From Psococerastis gibbosa (lineage: Eukaryota > Arthropoda > Insecta > Psocodea > Psocidae), in contig OZ020488.1 of the NCBI GenBank assembly GCA_963971405.1, positions 3,286,001 to 3,350,000 on the forward strand: a stretch of 64,000 nt of DNA, in the 5' to 3' direction. Every line of letters starts with the position of its first letter. The first letter of the stretch is position 1. Shown piece by piece: positions 52,655 through 64,000 of this stretch. The translations under genes were made by a program, and so were the position numbers. The notes under the pieces are model-generated. The model was not told where the DNA came from. It did no database searches and was given only the letters and a program-made list of their open reading frames with translations.

Positions 52655-53830
52655 TAACGAAGGCTTTCACGGCCGGAGTCTAATAGGGGACAGAAGAATC
52701 CGGGCTAATAGGTCGTGGTCGATATTAAAGTAAGCTTCCAAACGTTTCGTCAAAAACTGCGGTTGACATCTTCAGTGGTACTACGTATACGCATACACTT
52801 CTAAGGTTTTGTATCACGGAGGTACCGTAGCAACTGACTGAGTTGGTGCAGGTGTGGTTCGGTGCGCAGGCGTTCTCGTTTCTGATTGGCTCGTTGACGT
52901 CATTCTCTTTGTTGTTGTTTTGTTGAGGACTGGATACCATATTATATTTACTTCTTCTTCTTCTTTTCTGTAAACGTGTAAACGCTTCTGTGTAGCCGGG
53001 GATAGTACGAAGCCGTGGTAGAGAGTATTGTAGCCTGCTCAAAATGTACAGTATGGCCTCTTTGTGTTAACACATGCGCTGCAATTGCTGACCTCTCTGG
53101 CTGAAGAAGGCAACAGCTACGTTTGTGTTCATCTATCCTTGTCTTCAAGCTTCTTTTTGTGGTACCTATATGTAGACTTCACCACATGTTACAAGGAACT
53201 CTGTGTATACGCCTGCTGCGGTCAGTGGGCCTCTGGCATCTTTGGCCGATGTGAGGAAGCTGTTTAGTTGTTGTGTTGGTTTGAATATATAGTTTTCACA
53301 TTGTGACGTCGAAAGAGTTTACCTATGCGATCAGTCACATTTTTAATGAAGGGAAGTTGGACCAACCCCGTGCTGCTGGTTCCTGCCGGTTATTTTGTTT
53401 TCCGTGGTGGCCGTATCGCGCGATTTATTTCTCCCTCTGAGTATCTACCCATTCGATTGTAATGCAATGTCTAAGTGGTTTAGTTCTTCTTTTAGTGCCC
53501 GTGGTTCACAGATTCTATTGACGCGGCCAATAAGCGTCTTTATCATGGCGCGCTTTTGGCTCGGATTGTGGTTACACTGGTTAGAGTTCTTGTTTAGGTA
53601 CCTATCAGTGTGTGTTGGTTTACGATATATACTTACTGTGTGTCCTAGAGTACGGTACCGTCTTCTTTCTTTGTTACCAGCTCGCCAAGAAACGCCAACT
53701 GACCATTAATCTCCATTTCCATAGTGAATTGTATTTTCGGGTGAATCAGGTTGATATGAGATTCAGGAAATTGATTAAGTTTTCTTTCCAACTTGCCTAA
53801 CTCTCTAACCGACCGCTTTTAAATTATTAG
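52655..53830 (-). pseudogene. Penelope-like element, degraded RT/GIY-YIG and terminal part
   Basis: The minus strand carries, in broken frames, FTMEMEINGQLAFL, YRKPTHTDRYLNKNSNQC, PSQKRAMIKTLIGR and ICEPRALKEEL (Penelope-like RT C-terminus), then a GIY-YIG part with a 2-base insertion (VYI...GTTKRSLKTRIDEHKR) and AIAAHVLTQRGHTVHFEQ. The terminal part on the plus strand reads cacggccgga near 52670 and aacgtttcgtcaaaaactgc near 52741, a sequence often found at ends of such elements. A different family from the fragment at 19321-20325. Confidence 0.82.
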
Positions 53831-54865
53831 TTGACCTCCCACAACTTGGAGGTGTTTACAACCGTACCCTCTTTCTCACATAACGTAAGATGACAGGTTA
53901 GGGGGAATTTGACTTTTATCCGTGTACATGCAACAAGTACATCCAAGGTCGCACTAATGGCCGTAAACGAACGGACTCAACTAATGAAATATCATTTGTT
54001 GAGTTGTCAAAAAATACGAGGACAAATGAAAGGAGAAATTTGTTTGCGCATTTTGATATATGATACGTATGACGTGGTAACAGTAGACAGTCTCATAGTG
54101 TTGATAAACAGTGACGCTCAATGTTTACCAACATTGTCTACAGCTACCACGTCGCACCTATATGAGGAGCTTGGTTACAAACGTGGCCAACTCCATTTTT
54201 TTTACAAAATGGGGTTTTGATCCGACCTTGCAGAAAATTTTAATGTCCACCTGCACGTTGTAAAATAAAGTGACAAAAGCAGCCATATTGCGCACAGAAG
54301 CGCTGAGTAGTCTAGGGTTAGCTATAAACTTAATGCAATTTTCAACAGAAAATCCACTCTCCTGAAAAATTCTACAACTTGGAGTTGGCCATGTTTGTAA
54401 ACAACCTCCTCATATATTGTAATATAAGCGAAAACTACAACATAAATGGATTTTTGATTTCCGTTGGGCACGTTCCCCTTTAACAATTCCACATGGAATT
54501 TGAGTTTTGGACAGAACTGACGGATATTTTGGCATCTTACGCGGATTTAAATTTGATGGTTACATTAGGGATGCATGATGGATGAGACTGCCGTGCCATC
54601 GATCATGTTGTAAAACTTGCCATCAGCACAGCCACTACAACAGCGCATCCTATAAAATTCCTACGTGACCCCTTTATTCCCTTTACCCAAAAATAATACG
54701 TGCAGAAACAGCAAAGCATTGGCCGGCTGCGTGTACTCAACTTGCGGGGCCGATGACAATGGGCATATTCAAACAATTTTAATTCAAAATATAGACACAT
54801 CCGGTCACATACCCAAATTCTCCACTACATGCTTATAGGAAATGGCCGAATTTAGAGGACATGGA
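53831..54865. other. Intergenic, no gene seen
   Basis: A plus frame 53909-54220 (MTFIRVHATSTSKV) has no recognisable domain. An inverted word pair (ttacaaacgtggccaactcc near 54174 and ggagttggccatgtttgtaa near 54381) suggests another palindromic element. Confidence 0.4.
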
Positions 54866-54955
54866 AAAAACTGGGCTTGGCGTGATTAGAACCCACGACC
54901 TAACCGCCTAACCGAGGCGTCGTCTTAACTGCTGGACCACAAGCTCCGACAAGAC
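54866..54955 (-). repeat. tRNA-derived SINE head, family S2
   Basis: The minus strand has gtggtccagcagttaaga and cgtgggttctaatcacgcc, then aagcccagttttttcc. Immediately after it, cagcggtcggcaaccttttt at 54963 resembles a hAT-type terminal repeat, and ggccgcactt occurs about 65 bp further. Confidence 0.65.
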
Positions 54956-55154
54956 TATAGTCCAGCGGTCGGCAACCTTTTTCTCCAGTGGGCCAAATTT
55001 TTTATTCTGTTCCTTCCTGCGGGCCGCACTTATTAAATACATATAAGTACCTATTACGGAAACTCTAAAAAGAAGGCATTTTCTGTTCTTAAGTAGGCTA
55101 TTTTTTCCAATAATTAATGTAAACCTCAACAAAAAGTCAAAAATCGCATTAACA

Positions 55155-57413
55155 TACAGGGATCTAGAGCTCTACAGATGCCGACCAATCACAAGCAAGC
55201 ATGGACACATTGTGTGTTATAAAGCCCTTTTTCTACTCAACACTAGTGGTGGGTCGTTCTTACTGGAGCCGTTCCTATGAACGTTCCTTAAGGCTTGTGC
55301 TAGGAGCTAGTTGCAACGGATACAAAAATATTAGGTTCTTGAGGAACGCAATGCAAAATGGAACCCTTTTTCCACGTGTAAACTGTAAACACATCAACAC
55401 ATCAGCTGTAAGATATAACAAAAAACAATATATGTAGCCTCCATTGACCATTTGCTTCCGTCTTCCCGGCTTGGCATTGGAAACTGTTTTACACCACGTA
55501 TTGGGTATTTAAAACGTTCAAAATGATTTTTCTGTGCTGGTTTTGTGGAGTAGTATTTCAATTCAACAACTCATTAATGCGGCATTTACGTACTTTCCAT
55601 AAAAAGGATAACTGTGACACACTGACACATTTAATTTGAAGAAATTCTTTCTACGGCCCTATCTGCCCTGATTGTAAAGAGGTGTTTGTAACATACGAAA
55701 AGTTACGCGAGCATATTGAGGCCGCTCACTCCATTGGCATATCTTTCAGTGTGGAAACGTTCAAGACAACGGAAAGTAAGTTCAATGTAGTTGTTCTTTA
55801 AATGCTAAGTTACATACTGTGGAGCTAGGGCCTATAATAGGTAAAAATATAAGCTACACCAAGCTTGTGTTGGCCTAACTGATTATCATTTCTCGCTCAA
55901 GTCAGGGCTTTGCAATCAAAGGCATAGAGTAATTACTCTGGCAGTAATTTTCCCCTATTAAAATTTTTGGCAACACTAAGGGGAATTTTTTTCATTTGGT
56001 CAAATAGACTATATTATGATTATATAACGGTTATGGGCTATAGCCAGTATGGGTATGGCCAGTATGGGTGGAATTTTCGATCCTCAATGCTGATGAATGT
56101 TCTAGTTCTTTTGCCTCAACTTCTACATTAAAAAAAAAAAACATTACAATTATTAGGAAAGCAAATTTGCGTTCCGGGTCAGGTTGGCTAGATAATTTGT
56201 TTTAAACACTTCATAATGTAGTCAGTGATTTGACATGGACATCAGCTAGGAAGGCTACTAAACGGTGTAGGCTAAACTGAATTTTGTATGTTCAGACTCG
56301 CCGGACTGAAATATTTAAACCTAAAATGCTAAAAAAAGGCTGTGAAGTCAAACCATTATTTTATTGAGTGTATTGCTTATTTAATATGGAATTTTAACAC
56401 AATAGACATTTTTTAAATTAATTCCATCTTTTCAGATTTGACTACCGCGGGCGCCTTGGCATTATTGAGTCGGAAAACCCACATAGCCTATGTCTGAGTC
56501 TGGTCTGGAACAGTTAAACCACAGAACAACATAATATATAAATAAACTATGAAACAGGGAGTTGGTTTGATGCATAAAAAAACACACATTTTACAGAATT
56601 ACAGTTGATTTTACAATTTTGTTCTTGATTATATTGCAACTTATTGAAATATTGATTGGTTTTTAAAACTCATTAAAACTTAGACCTACGGGCTACGCAT
56701 GTATCGCAGGCCTACCATATCCCCCTTAGCAAAATTTCTTTACCGGTACCTTCCTTTTACCCTATCTTGAAGCTTCAATTAAGTTAGGTACTTCTATTAC
56801 GATAGCAATGAACCCTCTATAAAAGGCTATATAAGTAAGCCCTATATTTGACTACTTGTACGTACCATTAAATACTCCTCGTTATACCTATTATGTATCC
56901 TACTGGATTATCCTTAAGCAGCTAAGGGACGACTGTACGCAGCTTGGAAAGCTGTACCTATAAGAATTAAGTAGGGAAACCTAATTGCAGGACAAAGGTT
57001 GTCTTACGTAGACTACCGCACCTTCAGTAGCCACAAGGTATCTTATGGTATAAGTAGGCCTATAACCTGATGTTGCAGTAAGGCTACATTAAATAAGTTT
57101 TACTGCAATTGCTAGGCCTAGTCTATAAAATATAGCTCTGAAACTTTCTAAAATATCACTAAAGATATAGAAATAGAAAGGTTCACCAGTGGCCCCTAAT
57201 CCACCAATCCTCGTGTATTCCGGATATCCCCATTTTGCATTGCGTTCCTCAAGAACCTAATATTTTTGTATCCGTTGCAACTAGCTCCTAGCTCAAGGAA
57301 CGGCTCCATTAAGAACGACCCACCTCTAGTGTTGAGTAGAAAAAGGGCTTAACATACAATGTGTCCATGCTTGCTTGTGATTGGTCGGCATCTATAGAGC
57401 TCTAGATCCCTGT
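55155..57413. mobile_element. 2.26-kb inverted-repeat DNA transposon carrying zinc-finger sequence
   Basis: The terminal inverted repeats are about 190-210 bp: left tacagggatctagagctct, through cacaagcaagcatgg and atattaggttcttgagg; right the same in reverse, ending gagctctagatccctgt at 57413. The outside flanks cattaaca and cattaacc suggest an 8-bp target duplication (hAT-like), but TTAA lies inside both, so piggyBac or Kolobok type is possible. The only coding found is a two-finger C2H2 stretch (55524-55772). No transposase core seen. Confidence 0.82.
55524..55772 (+). pseudogene. Two C2H2 zinc fingers inside the DNA transposon
   Basis: From ATG at 55524, finger 1 is CWFCGVVFQFNNSLMRHLRT followed by FH (C-x2-C-x12-H-x4-H). 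After an in-frame TGA, finger 2 is CPDCKEVFVTYEKLREHIEA followed by AH, with the same spacing. The reading ends in front of a GTAAGT-type donor (gaaagtaagt at 55769). Both fingers are in one frame, so the block looks like an exon with one stop, or two exon parts. Source unknown; a captured host exon or a transposase N-terminus. Confidence 0.7.
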
Positions 57414-57731
57414 CATTAACCCACGATCTACGCCTAACCGTTTTTTTTTGTTTTTTGTTTTATTAATTGGGGTACAGGTGTACCTGTGTGCACTTAAGCT
57501 TATTGAGCCTATTGTGCCCCCTACAACAAAGAATCTACATATCTACATCACTTCCTCGAGGCCTATTTCCCTCAGGAGAGCCAGGACCTTGAGGCGATTT
57601 AGAAGTGGTAGGTCTTTTACATGTATTTGCAAGTTTCCCAAGCATGCTGCTCTTCTACGTGCGATTGCATCGCAGTGAAGGAGGATATGCTCGGGGTCCT
57701 CCAGGCTCCTTCGTTACAGAATCTGCATGCT

Positions 57732-58124
57732 CTAGACTCTCTGACACCTATGTTGGTCAGATCTCAGATGTCCATTCAAGTTGCAATGCCCAGAGAGGAA
57801 TCCTGTGATCACACGCAGATGTCTCCTGTTCATATTAATGCATACTTGGGCTCTTTTGCGCTGGTGGCTTCCCAGGAGCATTTTGGCTTGCCGAAGGCCC
57901 GGCAATGAGGTCCAGTATTCAGCAACTTTCAGGTTCTCCTTGCCTTTAACAAATCTGCGGGCGAGGGTTTCCCCGACACCGCAAAAAGGTTCGGGTCCCG
58001 TAAAAGGGGAGGTAGCTCCCCCTTTTGCAAGCTGGTCAGCAACCTCATTGCCTTCAATGCCTGTGTGCCCAGGCACCCATATCAAGGTAACCTTATTCGC
58101 ACCGGACAGTATGTCCAGTTTCAA
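57732..58124 (-). pseudogene. LINE ORF2 fragment: RNase H C-terminal part
   Basis: The minus strand reads TLIWVPGHTGIEGNEVADQL, the RNase H block with the catalytic Asp, then a tail (RVITGFLSGHCNLNGHL) typical of Jockey/R1-group or similar LINEs. The frame is open for 130 codons, but the upstream RT is missing. Elements of this kind keep RNase H after the RT. Confidence 0.85.
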
Positions 58125-58204
58125 TCTTCATTCCCACACTAGTTGTGAGGTGTTTGTATGCTGTTATTGCTTTAAGGGCTGCTTGCCTAACCGGTTATAA
58201 CGAG

Positions 58205-58302
58205 GTTATAACGAGGAGGTTACCTCTTCAACCAAAGTTGATTTGATGTCAGTGTTATATATATATATATATATACCATATAATACTACAATGTATTATA
58301 GG
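58205..58302 (+). mobile_element. One arm of the 31.5-kb palindromic element
   Basis: Shares gaggttacctcttcaaccaa and atgtcagtgttatatat with 31640-31714, then accatataatactacaatg. The other arm is not present here. Confidence 0.7.
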
Positions 58303-58864
58303 AAATGAAATGGAATGAAATACGTATTAATATTAGGCGAGCTTTAGCCCCGAAGGGGTAATCTACCAGCTAACCTATTAACAATTATCAATGTATTATA
58401 TTTTTCACATTATTATCATACATACATCATACATTGAAAAAAAAAAAAATAGAAAAAGGAAGCAAACATTTTACCAAAATAAAAGAACTAGGCCTACTGG
58501 TCAAAAGGTTTCAAATTTGAAGCGGAATTGTTACAAGGCACTGGGTTTCTAGAGCTATTCTCATTTACATACAAATCGGAAGGCTCGACCTTACCTGTAT
58601 ATAGTAGGCGAACACATTTATATATTATGAGCTATGGGGGTTGGTGTTACTGTAGCCGGCTTGTTGGGGTGAGAAACTTACTAATTCCCAACTGCTCGAG
58701 CTAGCTTATAGTTAGCCCATTTGCTATGAATATACCTACTAGGCTTGCACGGAGACTTTCGGACCATTAAAAGGAAAAGTACCCCTCCCCAAATTTTTCC
58801 GTTTTTTTCCGCAGTCAAATTTATCAAAAAAATTTAATCGTACTGTCATAAATGAGGTTTAACA

Positions 58865-59100
58865 AAGTAGAAGAAATGTTCCTCTACATTTATATGTATT
58901 AATGTGGCAGTGACTTAATCCAATTGGCCACAGTTTTGGAACTTCTTCAACATGACATCCTCAGTGCCTGCTATATTCTACATTAATCAAGTTCCACAGC
59001 TATGGCCGATCGGTATTTATGTGACTGCAACATAATGCACATCAAAGCGCAGAGTAGCCTGCTCTTAGTACAAAATGAAGAGGTACATTTCTTCTACTTT
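58865..59100. mobile_element. Inverted-repeat element, family M2, second copy
   Basis: The ends aagtagaagaaatgttcctc and gaggtacatttcttctactt are inverted copies. Inner words (ccaattggccacag; tatggccgatcggtatttat) are also partly inverted. No ORF. Confidence 0.65.
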
Positions 59101-59574
59101 CATTTATGACTCTATGATCGGTATTTCATGGAAATTTTACTGTACAAAAAACGCTTATTGTACTGGAGGTGCTCTTAATTCAGAGAAATGTAATTTCCGA
59201 AACGTGTTCATCAAACGGGGCACGCAGTGTACAATAGGTAGCAGTCCCAAGCGAATATATATTATCGGATCATACCTATTAACCGCTAGGCTTATCCTGC
59301 TCCTTCCACTTTAGATAGGTACTAGGCTAATAAGTTAAGGCATAAAAGCCGTAAGTTAGTAAGCAGCTTTGCTCAATCAGCTTAAAGGATTATTTAGTTA
59401 ATTATTAGTATATAATTTCTGATTCTATTATAAGAGGAAACTGATCGTAAAATCCCCTTCTTGGCCACCGCTGAATCACATTATTTTTATTTAAGATAAT
59501 CCACTAATCACGTCATTAACAATTTTAGCAAATGAAACTTGTTAATAATACTGTTTGAAATAAATCATGCTGTT

Positions 59575-59600
59575 GTATTGTATTGTATTGTATTGTAAGT
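59575..59600 (+). repeat. TTGTA tail of a retroelement
   Basis: aataaatcatgctgttgtattgtattg is a short-unit tail like those at the ends of CR1/L2-type LINEs or SINEs. Confidence 0.5.
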
Positions 59601-59689
59601 GGTGTAACAAGAATTTTTAATTTTTGAGGATTTTTCTATGGTAGGTATTGAAAATAAACATTAGTGAAATTTCTCTCCATAATCATTTA

Positions 59690-60190
59690 TTGCTTTCCAA
59701 TTTATACGTAGTATAAGGAAAGCTTTGTGATGGTCGAAATTTTCGATTCCGAGATTTCAACGGATTTACACGTTTTGAGGTCCCAGGAACCCAAAAAAGT
59801 GGTTTTTACAAAATGTCTGTCTGTTGGTCTGTCTGTCTGTTCGTCGATTTCCGGGCAAACTACTCAGTGGATTTGAGTGAAATTTGGCATGTAGGTTTAC
59901 AAAAATCATACCTCGGGACTATTTTTTTTTTATTTTGGGCTAACTCAATTTGGGGGGGTTTTATTTTCAAAAAACTCCAAAAAAACGTCCAAAAAAATTA
60001 TTTCTTAATTAATGTGTTTGTTTGACCTATCGAGAATTTACCTCACTTCCAGTGACGTCAGGTGGACAACCGCCCCCCCCCCCCCCGAGATATCGGAAAT
60101 TTAACCATAGGAAAAATATTTGCCATAAAATTACTAATTTTCTCTATCTAGTAATTTTGATAAATTGGAAAGCATGTTCGAGTGAACTCG
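59690..60190. repeat. Interspersed repeat, long copy, with poly-C tract
   Basis: Begins ttccaatttatacgtagtat, has gcaaactactcagtggattt and aatttggcatgtaggtttac (inverse type of the 28.5-kb repeat), a CT-rich stretch (tctgtctgtctgttcg) and a C run at 60070. It ends near aattggaaagcatgttcgag. No coding. Confidence 0.55.
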
Positions 60191-60395
60191 GACCGGTTCT
60201 TTTATAGTTTATTTATTCATTATTAATTTACTTGCATGAAATAATTGTTTATATACTCGTAATTAGGTACTTACTATGTATACACGATACTGTTTTTTTT
60301 AAATAAGTTCATGACTTAATAATGTAAAATGGCTAGAAAACCCAAAATTCCCCAATGGAAAATAAAGATAATTTTCTTTCTTTTTTTCCCCTGAA

Positions 60396-60535
60396 ATGTT
60401 TTTAGTTCGAGTCCCACACAGCTTCGGAGAGCATGTAAAGCAAGTGGTCCAGGTTCATGCTCTAGTTGAGTCTCTTAAGCTCTATCTCCCCTAGGTTGGC
60501 TATAATATAATACAACAAAAAGTACTTTTTATTTA
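60396..60535 (+). repeat. SINE family S1, partial
   Basis: Head remnant gttcgagtcccacacag, then ggagagcatgtaaagcaag, agttgagtctcttaag, ccctaggttggctataa. Diverged. Confidence 0.65.
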
Positions 60536-60699
60536 TAGGCTATAAAATAGCCTAATATGTCTTGCATAGAGCATACAGTACCTGCAGAAGATTTTGAAAC
60601 AGAAAACAATTCCAATTCCCAAAGCGCATAGAAAAATAGCCCAAACTATAATACCTTCAATTGAAAAGGTTTTCATGCACGGTCAGAATCAGAAGATGA

Positions 60700-61440
60700 T
60701 ACCTATAGTTAAATCCGGGCTAGAAGTGTACCTACTTCTAAATGTTTCGTCAACATCATTTGCGGTACCTAGGCATCTTCAGTGGCAATACGCAGACTTT
60801 TAAGATTATATTTAAGAGGCTCAGTAGCATATACAGTACATAGAAGAGTATGAAAGCCAGTGTATTAACTTCAATTTCATAAGAATTTGACTGGCTGATA
60901 GCGTACGCTCATCTCAGTATAACGATAACATATGAAGACTACAGGGGAAGAATTATGAATGTTCATAAAAGTAAGTTTCGAGAAAAATGGATTTTAAGAT
61001 TTCACACTCATCGTTATTTTTACCCTGACTTCTTCAAACCGCTGTATCTTTGTTGTTTCATTTTTTTGCCAATTCTAAATGCACCATCGGATTCCTCAGG
61101 AGTAACTACGCCAGAAAAGTGTTAAATTGGCAAAAGGGACTTTTTTGTACATTCATCATTCTTCCCCTGCGGTTTTCATATGCATATAGTTCCAGAATAA
61201 AATGCATTTGACAATCAGCACATGGATTAAAAAAGTAAAAGCTTCTTAATATAATTACCAAGACATTCACGGCCGGAGTTACGTGATGAAGCATTAGATT
61301 TCGGGATGATAGGCCGTGGTCGATCTGAAACGTTCATCAACATCTGCGGCCCACTGCCAAAACAGTTGCTGCTGAGCCTCCGAGATACAATCTTAGAAGT
61401 CTACACAGTTCCACTGAAGATTTTGACGAAATGTTTGGAA
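60700..61440. repeat. Pieces of Penelope-type terminal sequence
   Basis: Two stretches (60735-60800, with aatgtttcgtcaacatcatt and catcttcagtggcaat; and 61264-61400, with tcacggccggagttacgtg and aacgttcatcaacatctgcg) resemble the terminal part of the element at 52.66-52.80 kb. No RT coding is visible between them. Confidence 0.5.
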
Positions 61441-61502
61441 GTATGCTTTCAGATAGATGACGGCCTAAAATCCCTCATTCTACCACTTCATCACAACTAA
61501 TT

Positions 61503-61802
61503 GTGAGCGTCGGCAAACAGTGGGAGCCTTTATCTAAGCCCGGATTGATTCCACATAACATCGAACGGAGGGACGCCGTAGCACGGTTCAGGCTCATAAC
61601 CGGCCACGACTACCTGCAGGCGCATCTACACCGCATAGGCCTGGCTGACAACGACACCTGTCCACTCTGCTCACAGGCCGCTCAGACAGCTGCCCATCTA
61701 CATAGATGTCCAGCTCTCGATTCCCTTCCTCAAAATCTTACAACGCGATATTGGGAGACTCGACGTCGAATGGCTCACCTGCCACAGACGGGCGTTGGCT
61801 AA
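61503..61802 (+). pseudogene. LINE ORF2 C-terminal tail with zinc-knuckle-like end
   Basis: Reads RRDAVARFRLITGHDYLQAH, then LADNDTCPLCSQAAQTAAHL and CPALDSL (C-x2-C-x8-H-type), followed by RMAHLPQTGVG and a stop. This is the usual end of Jockey-group ORF2 proteins. Frame open for 99 codons; the RT and RNase H are missing upstream. Related to the older piece at 43372-43810. Confidence 0.8.
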
Positions 61803-61809
61803 AGTAAAG

Positions 61810-62580
61810 TAAAGTACAACTAATTGTGCGTTAGTCTCAAACTGAGTTTGACCGCAGTTGTGGTACACACTTTGGCTCAGGACTATACGCTTCAATTGCT
61901 TTGAAGTTAAGATCAAGTACGCTTTCAGGTCGACTGTATATCATCAGCTTTAAATTTGAAAGTTCTCGAAACCACTTGTCAATCATCCACTCGACCGTTT
62001 CTTTTCTCACTTTTGCAAGCACTTACCAAATTGAGTTCACATCCAAAACCAAATTTATACCATATTGGATCTACCTGTATTTCTTACATCAGGATGAGGC
62101 AGGGTTTCATCCATTGGCAAGAAATGTTGAGTAGCAGGAAAGCCATTGCCCAAATTGCGGTTGATGTCTCCTCTGAAAGAACTTGTCCATCTTCTTCTTC
62201 TAATGTCTCTTCTATCGAAGATTTGTGATCATCATGGCAATGGTAGTCATGATGATTATACTAGGGAATTGTAATACAGTGGTTTCCGGTTGCCTTCTCC
62301 ATCCTTATGCCGTTGACTCTTCATTGAGCTCCTCCACCTTCGGGGCCAGTTTCCCAAATCTGCTCAGAAAAGACTGCGTTTTTCGCTTATCCCGGCTCAA
62401 ATTCGGTCTCCTATCTCTTCAGTCGCCATTACGCGCTTCCATCTTCCCCACGAGGAGGTACAGTTTAGTTGTTTTCGCGTCTTCGCATCTGAGACCATCC
62501 GGTATTACTCAGAACCTCGAAGCTGCTTTGAAGACAATTTGAGCACTTACTGCTCATTCAACAAAGCTCTAGAGAATCTG
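61810..62580 (-). other. Possible degraded coding region, unassigned
   Basis: A minus-strand frame 61837-62022 reads ETVEWMIDKWFRELSNLKLM and IEAYSPEPKCVPQL and looks protein-like, but I do not recognise the family. A second stretch (about 62089-62220) could be an exon before a GTAAGA donor. Could equally be an old mobile-element ORF. Confidence 0.3.
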
Positions 62581-62599
62581 TCCAATTCTTTTTAAGAAA

Positions 62600-64000
62600 C
62601 AACATGGCGGTAGAGCTGATTAATTAGTTTATAGTTCTACATATTGGCCGAGTCGCTTTTTGAAGACTGGTGGACGATACCTTATTTCTAAACAATACTA
62701 TGTACATATTATGAACTATTTTTTATATAAAAAATATGATACTCAGGAAGAAGCAGACGGCGCACTCCAGAAATAAGACTTAGCCTGCCTGCTTCATCAA
62801 AATTTATAGAATAACGATAGATTTTTTTTTTTTTTTTTTTTTTTTTGACAAAATCCATCGTGTGAATTATTACAGCTATACCTATACTGTATACAACTAT
62901 ACACCTATTTCAATAGATATCCAAAGAGGATTAATTAATTACTTATCAACAGTTAGCCTAGTAGCTAGCAACGCCCTGCGCTTAGTTTAGGTACCTATGA
63001 CGAGGTATTTGCAAAATTTGTCAAGAATGTGACCACCGAACGTTTGAGTGTGAAAATGTAAATAAAACACATAACCCAATTTGGGTGTAGGCCTGAAGAC
63101 GGATCCTGTCTCTCGATAACTGCTCTTTATTTGGGATGCTGTTGTCAGCTGGGTTATCCTCCTAACTGGAATGAATGAAATTCAATGCCTGAGGACTGGT
63201 AGAGGATCCTCTGTTTTGACCACTGCTCTTTTCGGAATGTTGTGCTCTGCAATGTCCGGCAGACCTAATTGCTTGCATCCGGTGAAAAGTGGGGAAGACT
63301 CACTTACAAGTAGTCTAGGAAATATTGTTCATGCTGTAGAATTATTTACCCTGACCCTGTCACCTAAGGTTGCAAGAGAAAGCCTCAACTAGTAGTGCGA
63401 GGTCAACTAACAATGTAAAAGCTCTATATTATCTTCCTACTGGAATCACTCGAGCACTTCTTCCAACTTGCCCAACTCTTTAGCCAACCACTTTTATAGG
63501 CTATTATTATTTCAACTTTCACAGCTGTTTTAAAAATCACGCCTTTTCTCTCTCAAAAGGTTAGAAAGGTGAATTTGTCTACAGTATTGTATTGTAGCTG
63601 CTATCCCCCCCCCCTTGTTTGCAAAATTGTCAATGTGTCTTTTTCTGACCAAGTTTTACTGCGACTAAAATGCGTGAAAACCCACTATTTCTCGACTGTA
63701 TTATTTCTGAAACTTTCACTTGGGAGAGGCTCGCCCCCCCCCCCTCCCTGTGTAACCTATGAGTGGCCAATGTAATAATAAGTCTTGTGGACGTAGGTTC
63801 AACTACCTACGGGAAAAAAATCCGCCAGTCGTGAGGATATAGACCTCAGGGCTGGTAGAGGATTCTCTCTTGACTTCTAATCTATTCGGGATGTCGTGGT
63901 CATCAACATCCTTGTGAGAGTTTCCTTGGTGACTTCGTGGAACTTGGAGAACATCATGAGTAGAGGAAGAAGAACGCAATGATCCACAGTAAAATACTTT
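62600..64000. other. Intergenic end of window, no gene seen
   Basis: Contains a T run at 62822-62846, C runs at 63605 and 63733, and a loosely repeated block: cctgaggactggtagaggatcctct near 63188 and acctcagggctggtagaggattctct near 63842. No conserved coding frame. Confidence 0.45.

Noticed and set aside
59813..60025. ORF beginning MSVCWSVCLFVDF
   Set aside because: Made from a tctgtctgtctg simple-sequence stretch inside an interspersed repeat.

Overview
The window reads as nuclear DNA of an invertebrate animal, most likely an arthropod. It is AT-rich, its two host genes are split by GT-AG introns, there is a nuclear tRNA-Gly(GCC), and more than half of the DNA is transposable elements: LINEs, a Ty3/gypsy element, Penelope-like elements, tRNA-derived SINEs, short inverted-repeat elements and poly-C elements. 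The species cannot be named from sequence alone; a crustacean or chelicerate is a guess. There are no bacterial operons, CRISPR arrays or phage genes.

Layout. 2.0-24.7 kb, minus strand: a complete eight-exon cytochrome P450 gene of the CYP2-clan type (493 codons). Its last intron (about 16.2 kb) holds a three-level nest. LINE A (PHD-finger ORF1, endonuclease, RT) is interrupted by LINE B (ORF1 with coiled coil and esterase-like region, ORF2), and LINE B is interrupted inside its RT ORF by a full-length Ty3/gypsy element with 821-bp LTRs that look identical, a 4-bp target duplication and open gag and pol frames. The P450 gene also carries degenerate copies of parts of its own exons 6 and 8, and a Penelope-like fragment lies among the exon-6 copies.

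24.7-37 kb: no host protein gene seen. It holds a 170-bp tandem repeat, poly-C tracts, palindromic elements, SINEs and a tRNA-Gly. 37.0-47.5 kb, minus strand: a complete eleven-exon gene for NELF-C/D (TH1), a subunit of the negative elongation factor that holds RNA polymerase II at promoter-proximal pauses (583 codons). Copies of pieces of its exons 9 and 10 lie in its own introns.

48.9-52.4 kb: two copies of a short THAP-domain unit in the same orientation. One is open (85 codons). The other has lost its ATG and is broken by a 384-bp inverted-repeat element and poly-C elements; the open copy shows what the unfilled insertion sites looked like. 52.6-64 kb: Penelope-like remnants, a 2.26-kb inverted-repeat DNA transposon carrying two C2H2 zinc fingers, RNase H fragments of LINEs, SINEs and unassigned sequence.

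The P450 and NELF-C/D genes are not expected to act together. The main biology here is serial transposon insertion into introns plus repeated local duplication of exon fragments in both genes.
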